A stretch of 64,000 nt of DNA from Paenibacillus sp. FSL M7-0420. Lineage in GTDB: Bacteria; Bacillota; Bacilli; Paenibacillales; Paenibacillaceae. Both the position numbers and the translations under genes were made by a program. The stretch is taken from contig NZ_JBBOCJ010000001.1 of the NCBI RefSeq assembly GCF_038002345.1, positions 5,580,001 to 5,644,000 of the forward strand, read 5' to 3'. Below the pieces are notes generated by a model. That model searched no databases, was not told where the DNA came from, and saw nothing but the letters and a program-made list of their open reading frames with translations. This document shows positions 29,547-38,941 of the stretch, piece after piece (the stretch's first letter is position 1; each line of letters opens with the position of its first letter).

Positions 29547-30287
29547 TTACATCTCCAGCGGTAACCGCAGTTCCAAATAACCCTTGGCAGGCTGAACCTG
29601 CTCCGCCTTCATGATTTTTCCTTGTACTATATTATAAATTTGCCCCTGAAGCAGTTCGGGATTGTCTTGCTCTCCCTCACCTTTGAAAGAGATCAGAATG
29701 TCTCTTCCCTCCTGTGAAAAGCTGAGCTCAAGCTTCCGCGTGTCTCCATGCTGTGTTATTCCGCTGTACTGGTACGCTCTAACCGTCTGCATAACTACCG
29801 AAGTCAGCTCAGCTCCTACCTCTGGACTCAGCTTGTCCTCCAGCTGGAGCCCTTCCTCTACCTGTATGTCCAGCTCCAGACTGCTTCTGAACGTACGGAA
29901 GGATTGCAGATAGAACACCAGGGAAGGTACTCCCAATTTGGCAATACGGCTGTCCAGCGCAATACGCTCCTTTATTCTTTCCACACATTGTACGGATTTA
30001 TCAGGCTTGCCCAGCTGGATATATCCGTAAAGCACCTGCAGATCATTCATCCAGTCATGACGATGATGATTCAGTGTCCGGTTTGCCGCCTGCTGCAGAG
30101 TATTCTCCTGTATACGCAGTTCCTCTTCATATTGACGCCGGTTGTAAACAAAGCTGAATGCAAGCACTGCCGCTACCCAGACTCCGAGCAGCAGGCATGT
30201 GAAAAGGGAGGTTTGCCAATACACGAGACCTAAAGGAAACACTGCGGATAACATGACTGCCCAGACCTTACTTTTCCAGGATTTCAT
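29547..30287 (-). CDS. spo0B: Sporulation phosphotransferase Spo0B
   Basis: Spo0B passes phosphate from Spo0F to Spo0A in the sporulation phosphorelay. This 246-residue protein has two N-terminal hydrophobic segments, then the four-helix-bundle histidine motif NHHRHDWMNDLQVLYGYIQL, where the His before DWMN is the likely acceptor, and a degenerate kinase-like C-terminal domain. I chose the ATG at 30287 with GGGGAGA upstream; a GTG at 30335 is in frame without a clear site. Membrane segments are absent from B. subtilis Spo0B but are plausible for a Paenibacillus form. A terminator isolates it from rpmA. Confidence 0.82.
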   Translation of the reverse strand: MKSWKSKVWAVMLSAVFPLGLVYWQTSLFTCLLLGVWVAAVLAFSFVYNRRQYEEELRIQENTLQQAANRTLNHHRHDWMNDLQVLYGYIQLGKPDKSVQCVERIKERIALDSRIAKLGVPSLVFYLQSFRTFRSSLELDIQVEEGLQLEDKLSPEVGAELTSVVMQTVRAYQYSGITQHGDTRKLELSFSQEGRDILISFKGEGEQDNPELLQGQIYNIVQGKIMKAEQVQPAKGYLELRLPLEM

Positions 30288-30469
30288 TCTTTCTCCCCGT
30301 CCCTTGGTTCGCAAAATTGATTCCAATGTAAGCACTGCTTATCTTGCTTCATATTCACCATTTCCCAGTATAACACAGGCTTTCTCCGCAATCACCAGAT
30401 TCCCCCACAAAGTGTGGCTTAAGCTTCGATACTTACTCAGGTACTTTGCGGGACCCCGAAACAATTTCA

Positions 30470-30502
30470 AAAAAAGCCCCCGGCACTGATGCCGGAGGCT
30501 TC
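30470..30502 (-). terminator. Terminator after rpmA
   Basis: On the minus strand AAGCCTCCGGCA pairs with TGCCGGGGGCTT around a short loop and is followed by TTTTT. It ends the rplU-prp-rpmA operon. Confidence 0.92.
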
Positions 30503-30525
30503 TCATCTTCATAGGTTCCGTAAGC

Positions 30526-30837
30526 TTACGCTTCCAGTGCCGCTGCTACCGGAGCGACATCCACCGGATACACGCTCACTTTTTTGCGGTCGCGTCCCCA
30601 ACGTTCGAACTTCACTACGCCGTCCACAAGTGCGAACAGTGTGTCATCTTTACCGATGCCCACGTTCGTGCCCGGGTGGATTTTGGTTCCGCGTTGACGA
30701 ACCAAGATGTTGCCGCCGGTTACTGCTTGACCGTCAGCCCGTTTCACGCCAAGACGCTTAGAATGGGAATCACGTCCGTTCTTTGTGGAACCAACACCTT
30801 TTTTCGATGCGAATAATTGAAGATCCAATTTCAACAT
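30526..30837 (-). CDS. rpmA: Ribosomal protein L27 with cleavable N-terminus
   Basis: Large-subunit protein near the peptidyl-transferase centre, 103 residues. It has the Firmicute N-terminal extension [14 protein letters not shown], with the LQLF-A site cut by the protease Prp encoded just upstream; cutting exposes the N-terminus that reaches into the active centre. The ATG at 30837 has GGAGG 8 nt upstream. The frame can be extended to 30858 but that lacks a site. Confidence 0.97.
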   Translation of the reverse strand: MLKLDLQLFASKKGVGSTKNGRDSHSKRLGVKRADGQAVTGGNILVRQRGTKIHPGTNVGIGKDDTLFALVDGVVKFERWGRDRKKVSVYPVDVAPVAAALEA

Positions 30838-30854
30838 GTTGTCAACCTCCTTCT

Positions 30855-31190
30855 TCAAATGATGACTTCCTGTATCTGAATATATTTCCTGTAGGATTTA
30901 GCAATATCCTTGAGCATCAGCACCATGGATTCCAGCAAGAGCTGTACCTTGGCGGAGACTTCGGGATCATTCACGGGAACCAGGGTTCCGCTTAAGAATC
31001 CATGATTCATCGAAGTATCCAGAACAACTCCGGTCAGGCTCTCAATCGCATTCACAGTTCCAACGGTAACCGTCGATACACCTGCGCAGACGATATCCTT
31101 GCCATTCCTTGCGTATTCCGCATGCCCCTTGACGGCAAAACCGACAATGACACCTTGAGCAGAAGCCCGTGTAATCCGCACGTTAATCAT
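30855..31190 (-). CDS. prp: Ribosomal-processing cysteine protease Prp
   Basis: A 111-residue YsxB/Prp protease that removes the N-terminal extension of L27. The catalytic His is in [19 protein letters not shown] (His at about 22) with the Cys at about 34. It lies between rplU and rpmA, its usual place in Firmicutes, where it is needed for L27 to join the ribosome properly. Confidence 0.95.
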   Translation of the reverse strand: MINVRITRASAQGVIVGFAVKGHAEYARNGKDIVCAGVSTVTVGTVNAIESLTGVVLDTSMNHGFLSGTLVPVNDPEVSAKVQLLLESMVLMLKDIAKSYRKYIQIQEVII

Positions 31191-31202
31191 TAACGCACCT
31201 TC

Positions 31203-31514
31203 TTACGCTTGAATCTTCTCGATAGTTACTTTGGTGTACGGTTGACGATGGCCTTGTTTCTTGTGGTAGTTCTTCTTAGGTTTGTATTTGTAAACTACAA
31301 CCTTATGACCCTTACCATGCTTCTCGACTTTGGCTGTTACAGACGCGCCGCTTACCAGCGGAGTTCCTGCAGTCAAACCACCTTCGTTAGAAACAGCCAA
31401 GACACGGTCAAACGTTACGCTTGCGCCGTCTTCAGCTTCCAGCTTCTCAATGAACAAAACATCGCCCTCTTGGACTTTGTATTGTTTACCGCCAGTTTCG
31501 ATAATTGCATACAT
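31203..31514 (-). CDS. rplU: Ribosomal protein L21
   Basis: Large-subunit protein that binds 23S rRNA, 103 residues. It shows [20 protein letters not shown] at the start and the basic tail with [20 protein letters not shown]. First gene of the L21-Prp-L27 operon with AGGAGG upstream. Confidence 0.98.
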   Translation of the reverse strand: MYAIIETGGKQYKVQEGDVLFIEKLEAEDGASVTFDRVLAVSNEGGLTAGTPLVSGASVTAKVEKHGKGHKVVVYKYKPKKNYHKKQGHRQPYTKVTIEKIQA

Positions 31515-31640
31515 TGTACTTGCACCTCCTCATGTCTCAGACTCGCCTAGTCAAGGTGGCAATCCCCGGAGGAATTACGCTTCATCTACCCGATCGGAGC
31601 GGTTACAGCATGTGCAGGAATGGAACAACCAAACACATAC
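31515..31640 (-). ncRNA. 5' leader of rplU, probable L21 leader
   Basis: A leader of about 125 nt lies between the promoter and rplU. It can fold, for instance at AATTCCTCCGGGGATT and TGACTAGGCGAGTC. Firmicute rplU genes often carry a structured leader thought to bind L21 for autoregulation; I infer the same here from place and length, not from a covariance search. Confidence 0.5.
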
Positions 31641-31646
31641 TTGAAG

Positions 31647-31675
31647 ATATTATCATACATACGGGCCCTAGTCAA
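31647..31675 (-). promoter_or_regulatory. Promoter of the rplU-prp-rpmA operon
   Basis: On the minus strand, TTGACT at 31675-31670, a 17-bp spacer and TAATAT at 31652-31647. It lies about 40 bp after the rng stop. Confidence 0.75.
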
Positions 31676-31715
31676 TATCTCCTTACAAAACATATACAAC
31701 CTGATCATCTTATCC

Positions 31716-32957
31716 CTACTCCAGCCATGTCCCAACCTTGCCTGTACCGCCGCAGCACTGGCAGATCACCGGGGCAAATCCGGCGGAATCATGTCTGGCC
31801 TTCTTACGGGTCATCTCCAGCAGACCGAGATGGGTCCAGCCGAGAATATGCGTCTTGGTCCGGTCCCTGCTGATAATGCTCTCCAGCTTGTCCGTCACCT
31901 GCCTGCGGTGCTCTTCCCGCTCCATATCAATGAAATCAACAATAATAATACCGCCCGTATCCCGGAGCCGGACAAGCCGCCCGATCTCCTCCGCAGCCAG
32001 CAGGTTGGTCCGCGTTACCGTATCCTCAAGGTTCGTCCCGCCGGTGTACTGCGCTGTGTTGACGTCAATCACCGTCAAGGCCTCTGTCTCATCCCAGATG
32101 AGCGTAGCCCCGCCTTCGAGGATGATCTTACGACTGAAGCTCTTGTGAAGCTGATCCGTCACCCCGTAAGCAGAGAAAATGGACTCCTGCCCCCTGTAGA
32201 ATCCCACAGGCTTGTACCCTTCAGGAGCCATATCCGACAGGAAGGCTTCCGCCTCCTTAACCGCCTTGGCCGAATCGATCAGCAGCTCATCACGCTGCGG
32301 ATTGAAGGCATCCCGGATGAACCGCTGGACGATACTCAGATCGCAGTGCAGCAGAGCGGGTGCCTCCACTTCCTTGGAACGCCGCGTAATCATTTCCCAC
32401 TGCGCCCGCAGAAAAGCCAGATCTCCCTCCACGGCATCCACCGGCTCGTCCTCGGAGACGGTGCGCATAATGAGTCCTTCCTCACCCTGGCGCAGCCGCT
32501 CGCCGATGCCTTTGAGCCGGCTGCGCTCCGATTCCCGGCTTATTTTCTTGGAGACCCCGACATATTCGGCAAAAGGCATGTACACCATCCAGCGTCCGGG
32601 CAGCGTATAATGCGTGGTTACCCGCGCGCCTTTGCCGCCCCGCGGTTCTTTTCTCACCTGGACGACAATCTCCTGACCGGGCTGCAGCAGCGTCTCAATC
32701 GAAGGCTTGACGTCCGGCTGCTTGTCCAGATGGGGATGCAATACATCATCTACGTATAGGAACGCATTCTTTTTCTGTCCGATATCTACAAAAGCCGCCT
32801 GCATACCAGGCAGCACATTCATTACCCGGCCTTTATAATAGCTCCCGACCAGACCTTGCTGCTGATCGCGTTCAGCCGCATATTCCACCAGCCTCCCGTT
32901 CTCCAGAAGTGCCATGCGGGTAATATGCTGTGTACAGTGAACGATCATTTGTTTCAT
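31716..32957 (-). CDS. rng: Ribonuclease E/G family protein
   Basis: A 413-residue endoribonuclease of the RNase G type. An S1-like RNA-binding region (SYYKGRVMNVLPGMQAAFVDIG) is followed by the catalytic domain with TVIDVNTAQYTGG and IIIVDFIDM, whose Asp residues bind the metal, and a C-terminal zinc-link motif CQCCGGTGKVG. I chose the ATG at 32957 with AGAGGTGA upstream. B. subtilis lacks RNase E/G, but many Paenibacillus have one beside spoIVFB and rplU. Confidence 0.93.
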   Translation of the reverse strand: MKQMIVHCTQHITRMALLENGRLVEYAAERDQQQGLVGSYYKGRVMNVLPGMQAAFVDIGQKKNAFLYVDDVLHPHLDKQPDVKPSIETLLQPGQEIVVQVRKEPRGGKGARVTTHYTLPGRWMVYMPFAEYVGVSKKISRESERSRLKGIGERLRQGEEGLIMRTVSEDEPVDAVEGDLAFLRAQWEMITRRSKEVEAPALLHCDLSIVQRFIRDAFNPQRDELLIDSAKAVKEAEAFLSDMAPEGYKPVGFYRGQESIFSAYGVTDQLHKSFSRKIILEGGATLIWDETEALTVIDVNTAQYTGGTNLEDTVTRTNLLAAEEIGRLVRLRDTGGIIIVDFIDMEREEHRRQVTDKLESIISRDRTKTHILGWTHLGLLEMTRKKARHDSAGFAPVICQCCGGTGKVGTWLE

Positions 32958-32991
32958 GGCTTCACCTCTGGTTTGAATCATTTCTCGCTTG

Positions 32992-33858
32992 TTACTTTCC
33001 GAAATACGAAGCAATCAGACGCTGCTCCGGCACAACGGCTACGATGTCTCTGTCGTTATTCATCACATAGATATAATGATAATGGTTACGTTTAAATAGA
33101 CGCAATATCTCATCCAAAGGTTTCGCGAGCGAGGCAACTATTGGGCGGGCAATACTCTCCGCCAGCAGATACCGCTCATAAATCCGCTCACGGTTCATCA
33201 AAAAACCAACAAACCGGTACGGCAAATTACGCTGGTCCGTCCAATTAGAATAGAGCAGAAACGCTCCGATCATCAGCAGGTTAAGGCGGAGGCCGTCCCC
33301 GTTCCCAAGCGGAAGCAGGGCGAACCCTATCACAAGCAGGCTGGCCGCAATACTGACTCTGCCGGTCCACAGCAGCGTGTAATAATACGGAAGCAGCAGA
33401 CTCAGGGCTGCCTGAAGGATTTTGCCGCCGTCCAGCGGAAGCACCGGCAGCAGATTGAACAGAGCGATCATGGCGTTGGCTCCGATAAAATAATCCAGAT
33501 AGGCGATATTTCCATACTCCACCTGCTTAAGCGCCAGCGCCATCAGAATCATAATTCCGTTCTGCAGCGGACCGGCCAGGGCAATCCCGATCTCACGGAC
33601 AGCCGTAAGCCGCCCATGATCCTCTATAACCGCAACGCCGCCGAATGGCAGCAGTTGTACCGATCTGACGTTAATTCCGGCCAGCAGGGCCGCACATACA
33701 TGTCCAAGCTCATGAATGAACACGATCAGAAACAAGGTAAGCAGCTCCAGGAACTGTCCGGTAAGCACGGATACCATGAGAATCAGCACGAAGAGCGGAT
33801 GCAGTGACAATTCAATGCCGCAGACCCTAATCAAACGATACCACTTCGGCCGGATCAA
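32992..33858 (-). CDS. spoIVFB: Stage IV sporulation protein FB, site-2 protease
   Basis: Intramembrane M50 metalloprotease that cuts pro-sigma-K in the mother cell. It has several membrane segments, the zinc motif HELGH at about residues 50-54 and LLPVLPLDGGK, which supplies the third ligand Asp. A cytoplasmic CBS-like tail follows. The frame begins at a TTG that overlaps the end of spoIVFA by 32 bp; a later TTG at 33834 is an alternative start. It pairs with SpoIVFA, which holds it inactive. Confidence 0.92.
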   Translation of the reverse strand: MIRPKWYRLIRVCGIELSLHPLFVLILMVSVLTGQFLELLTLFLIVFIHELGHVCAALLAGINVRSVQLLPFGGVAVIEDHGRLTAVREIGIALAGPLQNGIMILMALALKQVEYGNIAYLDYFIGANAMIALFNLLPVLPLDGGKILQAALSLLLPYYYTLLWTGRVSIAASLLVIGFALLPLGNGDGLRLNLLMIGAFLLYSNWTDQRNLPYRFVGFLMNRERIYERYLLAESIARPIVASLAKPLDEILRLFKRNHYHYIYVMNNDRDIVAVVPEQRLIASYFGK

Positions 33859-34693
33859 TATAAGTCTTGTCTTTCATAACTGCAAAAAACAGCAACGGGA
33901 CCCGGGCATCCTCCGTCCCCTGAATCCAGCCTATTTCGTCTCCGCTCTGTACCCAGTCATCCACCGCGAGCCGTGTCCCGCTCAAATGACCGTATTCTGC
34001 CGTGATCTCCCCGGTATGGCGGACCGTAATACGGATGCCTCCCCGGGCTTCCTTTGAAACGGCCAGCACACGGCCCGTATCTACACTTTTCACCGTGACA
34101 CTGGCACTTGAATCGTCTGCCGGTATAATTTCAATGCCATTAAGCGAAGTGGCAAAAGGACGCACAATACTTCCTGCAAGCGGAGCGCTAAGCTCGTGGG
34201 CGGCTGTCACCTTCTCCGCCGGTACCTGTTCATCTCCGAAAATCGGAATGAAGGACGGGGCTCCATTGAAATGTTCCTCGTACCACACCTGTGCTGCTGC
34301 AAAATCCATATCATTGCTGAGGATGTCTGTAATAAAGTACTGTGCCTTCACGGCCCATGGCTCCTGCACGGCAAAAATGCCCCATACAGCGCCGAAGACA
34401 AGCAGACTGGCTACCGTCCGCCGCAGCAGACCAGCACGGAAGCCCTGCCCCGGTCCCCTCCCGTCTTCATCTTCCCAGTGGTTACGCTGCTGCTTCCACA
34501 TCGTCTCGGGGTCAGGCTCAGGGGAAGAGGCAAATTCATTCCTGTCCCCAGCCCCCCATTCTCTGAAGGAGGGAGGACTGTCAGACAGCCGGAACCGCTC
34601 TGGTGCTGGTGCTGCTCCGGCTGCCGGCTTCTCCTCCAGCAGATTCTGTATACGTTTCTTGCGGCGGTTCTTGGACTCTCTCGGGTATTCCAT
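33827..34693 (-). CDS. spoIVFA: Stage IV sporulation protein FA, M23 peptidase-like
   Basis: 288 residues: a charged cytoplasmic N-terminal region, one membrane segment near 92-110 (TVASLLVFGAVWGIFAVQ), and a C-terminal LytM/M23-like domain (RPFATSLNGIEI, then ITAEYGHLSGTRL). In Bacillus the protein tethers and inhibits SpoIVFB and its outer domain is cut by SpoIVB to trigger sigma-K activation. Upstream, CATAAAAT at 34733-34726 resembles a sigma-E -10 box, but the -35 is weak. Confidence 0.9.
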   Translation of the reverse strand: MEYPRESKNRRKKRIQNLLEEKPAAGAAPAPERFRLSDSPPSFREWGAGDRNEFASSPEPDPETMWKQQRNHWEDEDGRGPGQGFRAGLLRRTVASLLVFGAVWGIFAVQEPWAVKAQYFITDILSNDMDFAAAQVWYEEHFNGAPSFIPIFGDEQVPAEKVTAAHELSAPLAGSIVRPFATSLNGIEIIPADDSSASVTVKSVDTGRVLAVSKEARGGIRITVRHTGEITAEYGHLSGTRLAVDDWVQSGDEIGWIQGTEDARVPLLFFAVMKDKTYIDPAEVVSFD

Positions 34694-34783
34694 AATGATC
34701 CCTCCGGCGGGCTTGTTTTACTTCCATTTTATGAGTGGCGGAAGCCGCTTTAGAACAAGCCCTGTCCAAGTTACTGCACAACA

Positions 34784-34820
34784 AAAATAAGCCCGCCGGT
34801 GATTTCTCAGCAGCGGGCTC
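34784..34820 (-). terminator. Terminator after minD
   Basis: On the minus strand AGCCCGC pairs with GCGGGCT around a longer loop and is followed by TATTTTTG. It parts the mre-min genes from spoIVFA. Confidence 0.75.
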
Positions 34821-34859
34821 TTAACTGAAGATTGCCATGTATAAGTGCGTGGCCGGGAT

Positions 34860-35654
34860 TCAGCCCATTCCAAAAAATTTCTTGAGCTTCTTAAAGGCGC
34901 CCGTCTTCTGGTCAAGCTGCATCAGCGGCACCGCATCGCCAAGAATACGCCGGGCAATATTACGGTAGGCGATCGCTGCTAAGGAGTCCGGGTTCATCAC
35001 AGTAGGCTCCCCGTTGTTCGCCGCCCGGATGACCTGTTCATCATCGGGTACAATCCCGATCAGATCAATATTAAGCACCTGCAGAATATCCTCGATATCA
35101 AGCATATCCCCGGACTTGATCAAGCCCTGACGAATCCGGTTGACCACCAGCTTCGGAGATTCTACGGATGACTGCTCCAGGAGACCGATAATCCGGTCCG
35201 CATCCCGCACCGCAGCATGTTCCGGAGTGGTGACCACAATGGCTTTGTCAGCACCGGCAATCGCATTGCGGAAGCCGTGCTCAATTCCCGCCGGACAATC
35301 GATCAGAACATATTCATACTCCTTCTTAAGCTCCAGAATGATATCCTTGACCTGCTCCGGTGTAACGGCAGTCTTGTCCTTGGTCTGGGCAGCGGGCAGC
35401 ATGTACAGCTCATCGAAGCGCTTGTCCTTGACCAGCGCCTGATTCAGACGGCAGCGGCCTTCCGCCACATCGACAAGATCATAGATGATCCGGTTCTCCA
35501 GCCCCATGACAACATCCAGATTCCGCAGTCCAATGTCGGTATCCACCAGACATACTTTTTTGCCCTGCAAGGCGAGTGCGGTACCAATGTTGGCTGTTGT
35601 GGTTGTCTTGCCAACTCCGCCTTTGCCCGAGGTTACGACAATCGCTTCTCCCAT
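34860..35654 (-). CDS. minD: Septum site-determining ATPase MinD
   Basis: A ParA-type ATPase that places MinC at the membrane to block division at the poles. It has the deviant Walker A motif SGKGGVGKTT at residues 9-18, DTDIGLRNLDVVMG, and a C-terminal amphipathic helix ending FKKLKKFFGMG for membrane binding. 264 residues is normal. It follows minC by 5 bp. Confidence 0.97.
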   Translation of the reverse strand: MGEAIVVTSGKGGVGKTTTTANIGTALALQGKKVCLVDTDIGLRNLDVVMGLENRIIYDLVDVAEGRCRLNQALVKDKRFDELYMLPAAQTKDKTAVTPEQVKDIILELKKEYEYVLIDCPAGIEHGFRNAIAGADKAIVVTTPEHAAVRDADRIIGLLEQSSVESPKLVVNRIRQGLIKSGDMLDIEDILQVLNIDLIGIVPDDEQVIRAANNGEPTVMNPDSLAAIAYRNIARRILGDAVPLMQLDQKTGAFKKLKKFFGMG

Positions 35655-35659
35655 GGAGG

Positions 35660-36319
35660 CTACACCCCTTTAAACACATTTAAATCCTGACGTAACTTCA
35701 CTATATTATGAATTTTGTCGATTTGCATAGCACCGCCTGATAAGTAGGCAAATTCCATGCTGCTCTCCCGGGTTCCCCATTCATCCGGAGGTCTGCTGAT
35801 AATCTCAGCAATCCGGAGCTGGGTAGGCGCGAGCAGGGAAGCGGCAATAATGGCCTCCTGGTTACCGTTAATTCCGGCGTGTGCCATCCCTTTGAGTGCT
35901 CCAAGAATATAGATATCCCCTGAACAGGTAATGGTCCCTCCCGGATTCACATCCCCGAGGAACAGCAGATTGCCCTCATGATGCAGCACCTGGCCCGAGC
36001 GGAGCATTCCGCTCATCATGAACAAGGCTTCCGTATCCTTCTCTTCAGGATCTTCAATAGCTTCAACCGAACGGATTAACAGATTCCCCTGACTCTTGAG
36101 GATCTCCAGTACCGCCTCTTTATCTTCTTCAGTAACAGCACGGTTGCCCAGCTTAATATCCACATGCACAATCGGTCCGGTCAGAATATTTTGATGGCTG
36201 TGCTCCAGCTTGTAGCGAAGCTCGCTTAAGAGATCGTCAAAGGGACACTTGTCGTCTAGCAGGAATACCAGGCCATCCTTGATGCCCTTAATCCTTACGT
36301 GCTTGGATTTAACTGTCAT
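35660..36319 (-). CDS. minC: Septum site-determining protein MinC
   Basis: FtsZ-polymer inhibitor of 219 residues with an N-terminal FtsZ-binding domain (VRIKGIKDGLVFLLDD) and a C-terminal beta-helix domain (LRSGQVLHHEGNLLFLGDVN, PGGTITCSGDIYILGALKG) that binds MinD. It lies about 80 bp after mreD and just before minD. Confidence 0.96.
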   Translation of the reverse strand: MTVKSKHVRIKGIKDGLVFLLDDKCPFDDLLSELRYKLEHSHQNILTGPIVHVDIKLGNRAVTEEDKEAVLEILKSQGNLLIRSVEAIEDPEEKDTEALFMMSGMLRSGQVLHHEGNLLFLGDVNPGGTITCSGDIYILGALKGMAHAGINGNQEAIIAASLLAPTQLRIAEIISRPPDEWGTRESSMEFAYLSGGAMQIDKIHNIVKLRQDLNVFKGV

Positions 36320-36400
36320 ATGCCTGTCCCCCTATCCTCATTCATTCGTGCCGGGCCGGGCAAACTCCTTCTTTGGGTGATAAGAAAATGCTGCTGCAGC

Positions 36401-36931
36401 TTACGCAGCCTCCTCATCGATAGTCTCTTTCTTCAGCAGCTCCAGCTGGCGCCGGAGCGGAATGTAGAGAAGCAGGCCTGCAGCAAAATGAATGAGCATG
36501 GTAGGCAGCATATGATGCAAGAGCGCCCAATTATACGGCTCCTGGCTTAGATTAAACACATTATAGATGGCAAAAAGAATACTGTCCTCCAGCAGGCTGC
36601 CCAGCAGCACCACTGTCATCATGAGCGGCAGCGGAGCACGGGGAATCTGGAATATCAGCCCGATCAGGTACGCAGATAAACCCATAGCGAAGGAATGAGC
36701 ACCCAGTATGCGGCCATAGAAGACCACATCATGCAGCATGCCGAACGACAAACCCAGAATAAGTGCCGAATGCCGGTGATGGTACACCGTTACGAACAGA
36801 ATGACGATGAAGACGAGATTAGGAATAATCCGCATCTGCCAGCCGTCAGGAATCAGCCAGGGAAGCACTGTACCTTCCACAATAAACAAAAAGAATAACA
36901 AAAGTACCAGGACAGGTCTGCGCATCCTCAC
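36401..36931 (-). CDS. mreD: Rod shape-determining protein MreD
   Basis: A small integral membrane protein (176 residues, about five hydrophobic segments) of the cell-elongation machinery. Its GTG start shares one base with the mreC stop; an ATG two codons on (36925) is also possible. The order mreB-mreC-mreD supports the call, since MreD sequence is weakly conserved. Confidence 0.92.
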   Translation of the reverse strand: MRMRRPVLVLLLFFLFIVEGTVLPWLIPDGWQMRIIPNLVFIVILFVTVYHHRHSALILGLSFGMLHDVVFYGRILGAHSFAMGLSAYLIGLIFQIPRAPLPLMMTVVLLGSLLEDSILFAIYNVFNLSQEPYNWALLHHMLPTMLIHFAAGLLLYIPLRRQLELLKKETIDEEAA

Positions 36932-37800
36932 TATTCTACACGCTCCTCCGTATAGACAACGAAGAGTTCCTTCCAGTCCTGGAATCCTGCCGCCGGCTTG
37001 ATAATCGCTGTAGAGGTTAATCCGAACTGTCCGATCTTCACTTCTTCCACCGTGCCGATAGGCATACCGCGTGGATATCGTCCGCCAATGCCCGAAGAGA
37101 TAATGACATCATCCTTGGCAATGGGGTCACCTACGGGAATTTTGTTCATCAGCAGCATTCCGGTCTGCTGGTCATAGCTCTCAATCATTCCAAAGGTTTT
37201 GCCTTCCTTGTTAACAGCGGTTGCTGCTATAGGAGGCTGTGAATTGGGGTCGTTGATATCCATCATCGTCATCAGCTTCACGGTAGAGGTGAAGTTACTC
37301 ACATTGCTTATAACTCCTACAAGCCCCTCTATAGAAGTTACGGACATATTCAGCCTGATGCCATCTTTTGCCCCGAGATCAATAACAAGTGTATTATTGC
37401 CCGGTTCTGTCGTTACACTGACCACATTGGAGATAAGATATTCATATTTATATATGTTCTTTTGAGCTTTAGTGAATTGAAGATCCTTTTCATATTGTTC
37501 ATTCTTGGCTTTAATGAAATTAAATTGTGCCTTATCCCGGGCGTACTGTGCAGCCAGAATCTTAAGCTGCTTGTTCTCTTCGGCCAGCTCTTTCAGATTC
37601 CCGATATCTTGGAAGAAGCCCGCTACGTATCCAGCGGGCTTGTAGAACATTTTCTGCACGAATCCGGTCGTATCTCTGAGGAAGTTCTCCGGCCAGGACA
37701 GGGTCTTCCTCTGCCCCAGGCTGAAGCCCATCAGAACGATAAACGTAACCAGCGTAATCAGCAATATAAACAGTCGTTTATTGTTAAACAGCTTGAACAA
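36931..37800 (-). CDS. mreC: Rod shape-determining protein MreC
   Basis: 289 residues: a short basic N-terminus, one membrane segment (LFILLITLVTFIVLMGFSL), a coiled coil (ELAEENKQLKILAAQYARDK) and an outer beta-barrel domain. It links MreB filaments to the cell-wall synthases. Confidence 0.96.
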   Translation of the reverse strand: MFKLFNNKRLFILLITLVTFIVLMGFSLGQRKTLSWPENFLRDTTGFVQKMFYKPAGYVAGFFQDIGNLKELAEENKQLKILAAQYARDKAQFNFIKAKNEQYEKDLQFTKAQKNIYKYEYLISNVVSVTTEPGNNTLVIDLGAKDGIRLNMSVTSIEGLVGVISNVSNFTSTVKLMTMMDINDPNSQPPIAATAVNKEGKTFGMIESYDQQTGMLLMNKIPVGDPIAKDDVIISSGIGGRYPRGMPIGTVEEVKIGQFGLTSTAIIKPAAGFQDWKELFVVYTEERVE

Positions 37801-37867
37801 TCTCGAGCACCCTCTAATAACCGTATTTCTCCAACCTCAGGGGTTGACGTTCACAGTCCGCATGATC

Positions 37868-38902
37868 CTAGCGTTTGGAGCGGAGGCCCGAACTGCTGCG
37901 GCTCTTGAACAAGTGGATATTCTCCAGCGCCTTGCCTGTGCCGATTGCAACACAGTCCAGCGGATTCTCGGCTACAATCACCGGCATTCCGGTCTCACGC
38001 GCCAGCAGCTTGTCCAGGTTGCGCAGAAGTGCGCCGCCGCCTGTAAGCACAATGCCGCGGTCCATAATATCGGCAGCCAGCTCCGGCGGACATTTCTCCA
38101 GCGTTACCTTCACGGCTTCAACAATTGCATTCACAGTATCGGACAGAGCTTCGCAGATTTCATCAGAGGTAATGGTCAGCGTCTTCGGCAGACCGGTTAC
38201 CAGATCGCGTCCGCGGATTTCCATCGTCTCAGCCTTCTCAAGCGGCAGGGCAGAGCCCACATCCATCTTGAGCTGCTCGGAGGTACGTTCACCGATCATA
38301 AGGTTATACTGGCGCTTGATGTATTGGATGATAGACTCATCTGCATCATCCCCTGCCACACGTACAGAACGGCTGGTAACAATACCGCCGAGTGAGATTA
38401 CCGCCACCTCGGTAGTTCCGCCGCCGATATCTACAACCATACTTCCGGTTGGTTCCCATACAGGAAGATCTGCACCGATGGCAGCAGCAAAAGGCTCCTC
38501 GATAATGTAAGCTTCCCGCGCGCCGGCCTGCTTCGTAGCATCTTCAACGGCACGCTGTTCAACGGCTGTAATTCCGGATGGCACACAGACCATGACATTC
38601 GGATGGCGCTGGAACATCGAGCGCTGCTTCTGGGCCTGGCGGATGAAATATTTGATCATAGTTGCTGTAGTATCGAAATCAGCGATGACCCCGTCCTTCA
38701 TTGGACGGATGGCACGGATGTTGCCCGGTGTGCGTCCGATCATTTTTTTGGCGGATTCCCCTACTGCTTCTATCGTCTTAGTATCGGTATTAATAGCAAC
38801 CACGGACGGCTCTCTGACAACGATCCCTTTACCGCGCACGTAGACGAGCGTATTCGCTGTCCCCAAGTCAATTCCTAAGTCTTTCGTAAAACCACCTAAC
38901 AT
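37868..38902 (-). CDS. mreB: Rod shape-determining actin homologue MreB
   Basis: Bacterial actin that guides lateral wall synthesis, 344 residues. Phosphate loops are seen in [15 protein letters not shown] at the N-terminus and [16 protein letters not shown] in the middle, with an adenosine motif ILTGGGALL near the C-terminus. First gene of mreBCD; radC ends 39 bp upstream. Confidence 0.97.
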   Translation of the reverse strand: MLGGFTKDLGIDLGTANTLVYVRGKGIVVREPSVVAINTDTKTIEAVGESAKKMIGRTPGNIRAIRPMKDGVIADFDTTATMIKYFIRQAQKQRSMFQRHPNVMVCVPSGITAVEQRAVEDATKQAGAREAYIIEEPFAAAIGADLPVWEPTGSMVVDIGGGTTEVAVISLGGIVTSRSVRVAGDDADESIIQYIKRQYNLMIGERTSEQLKMDVGSALPLEKAETMEIRGRDLVTGLPKTLTITSDEICEALSDTVNAIVEAVKVTLEKCPPELAADIMDRGIVLTGGGALLRNLDKLLARETGMPVIVAENPLDCVAIGTGKALENIHLFKSRSSSGLRSKR

Positions 38903-38941
38903 CTTGTATGCTCCTTTTCCATGTGAATCTAGACAATTGTA

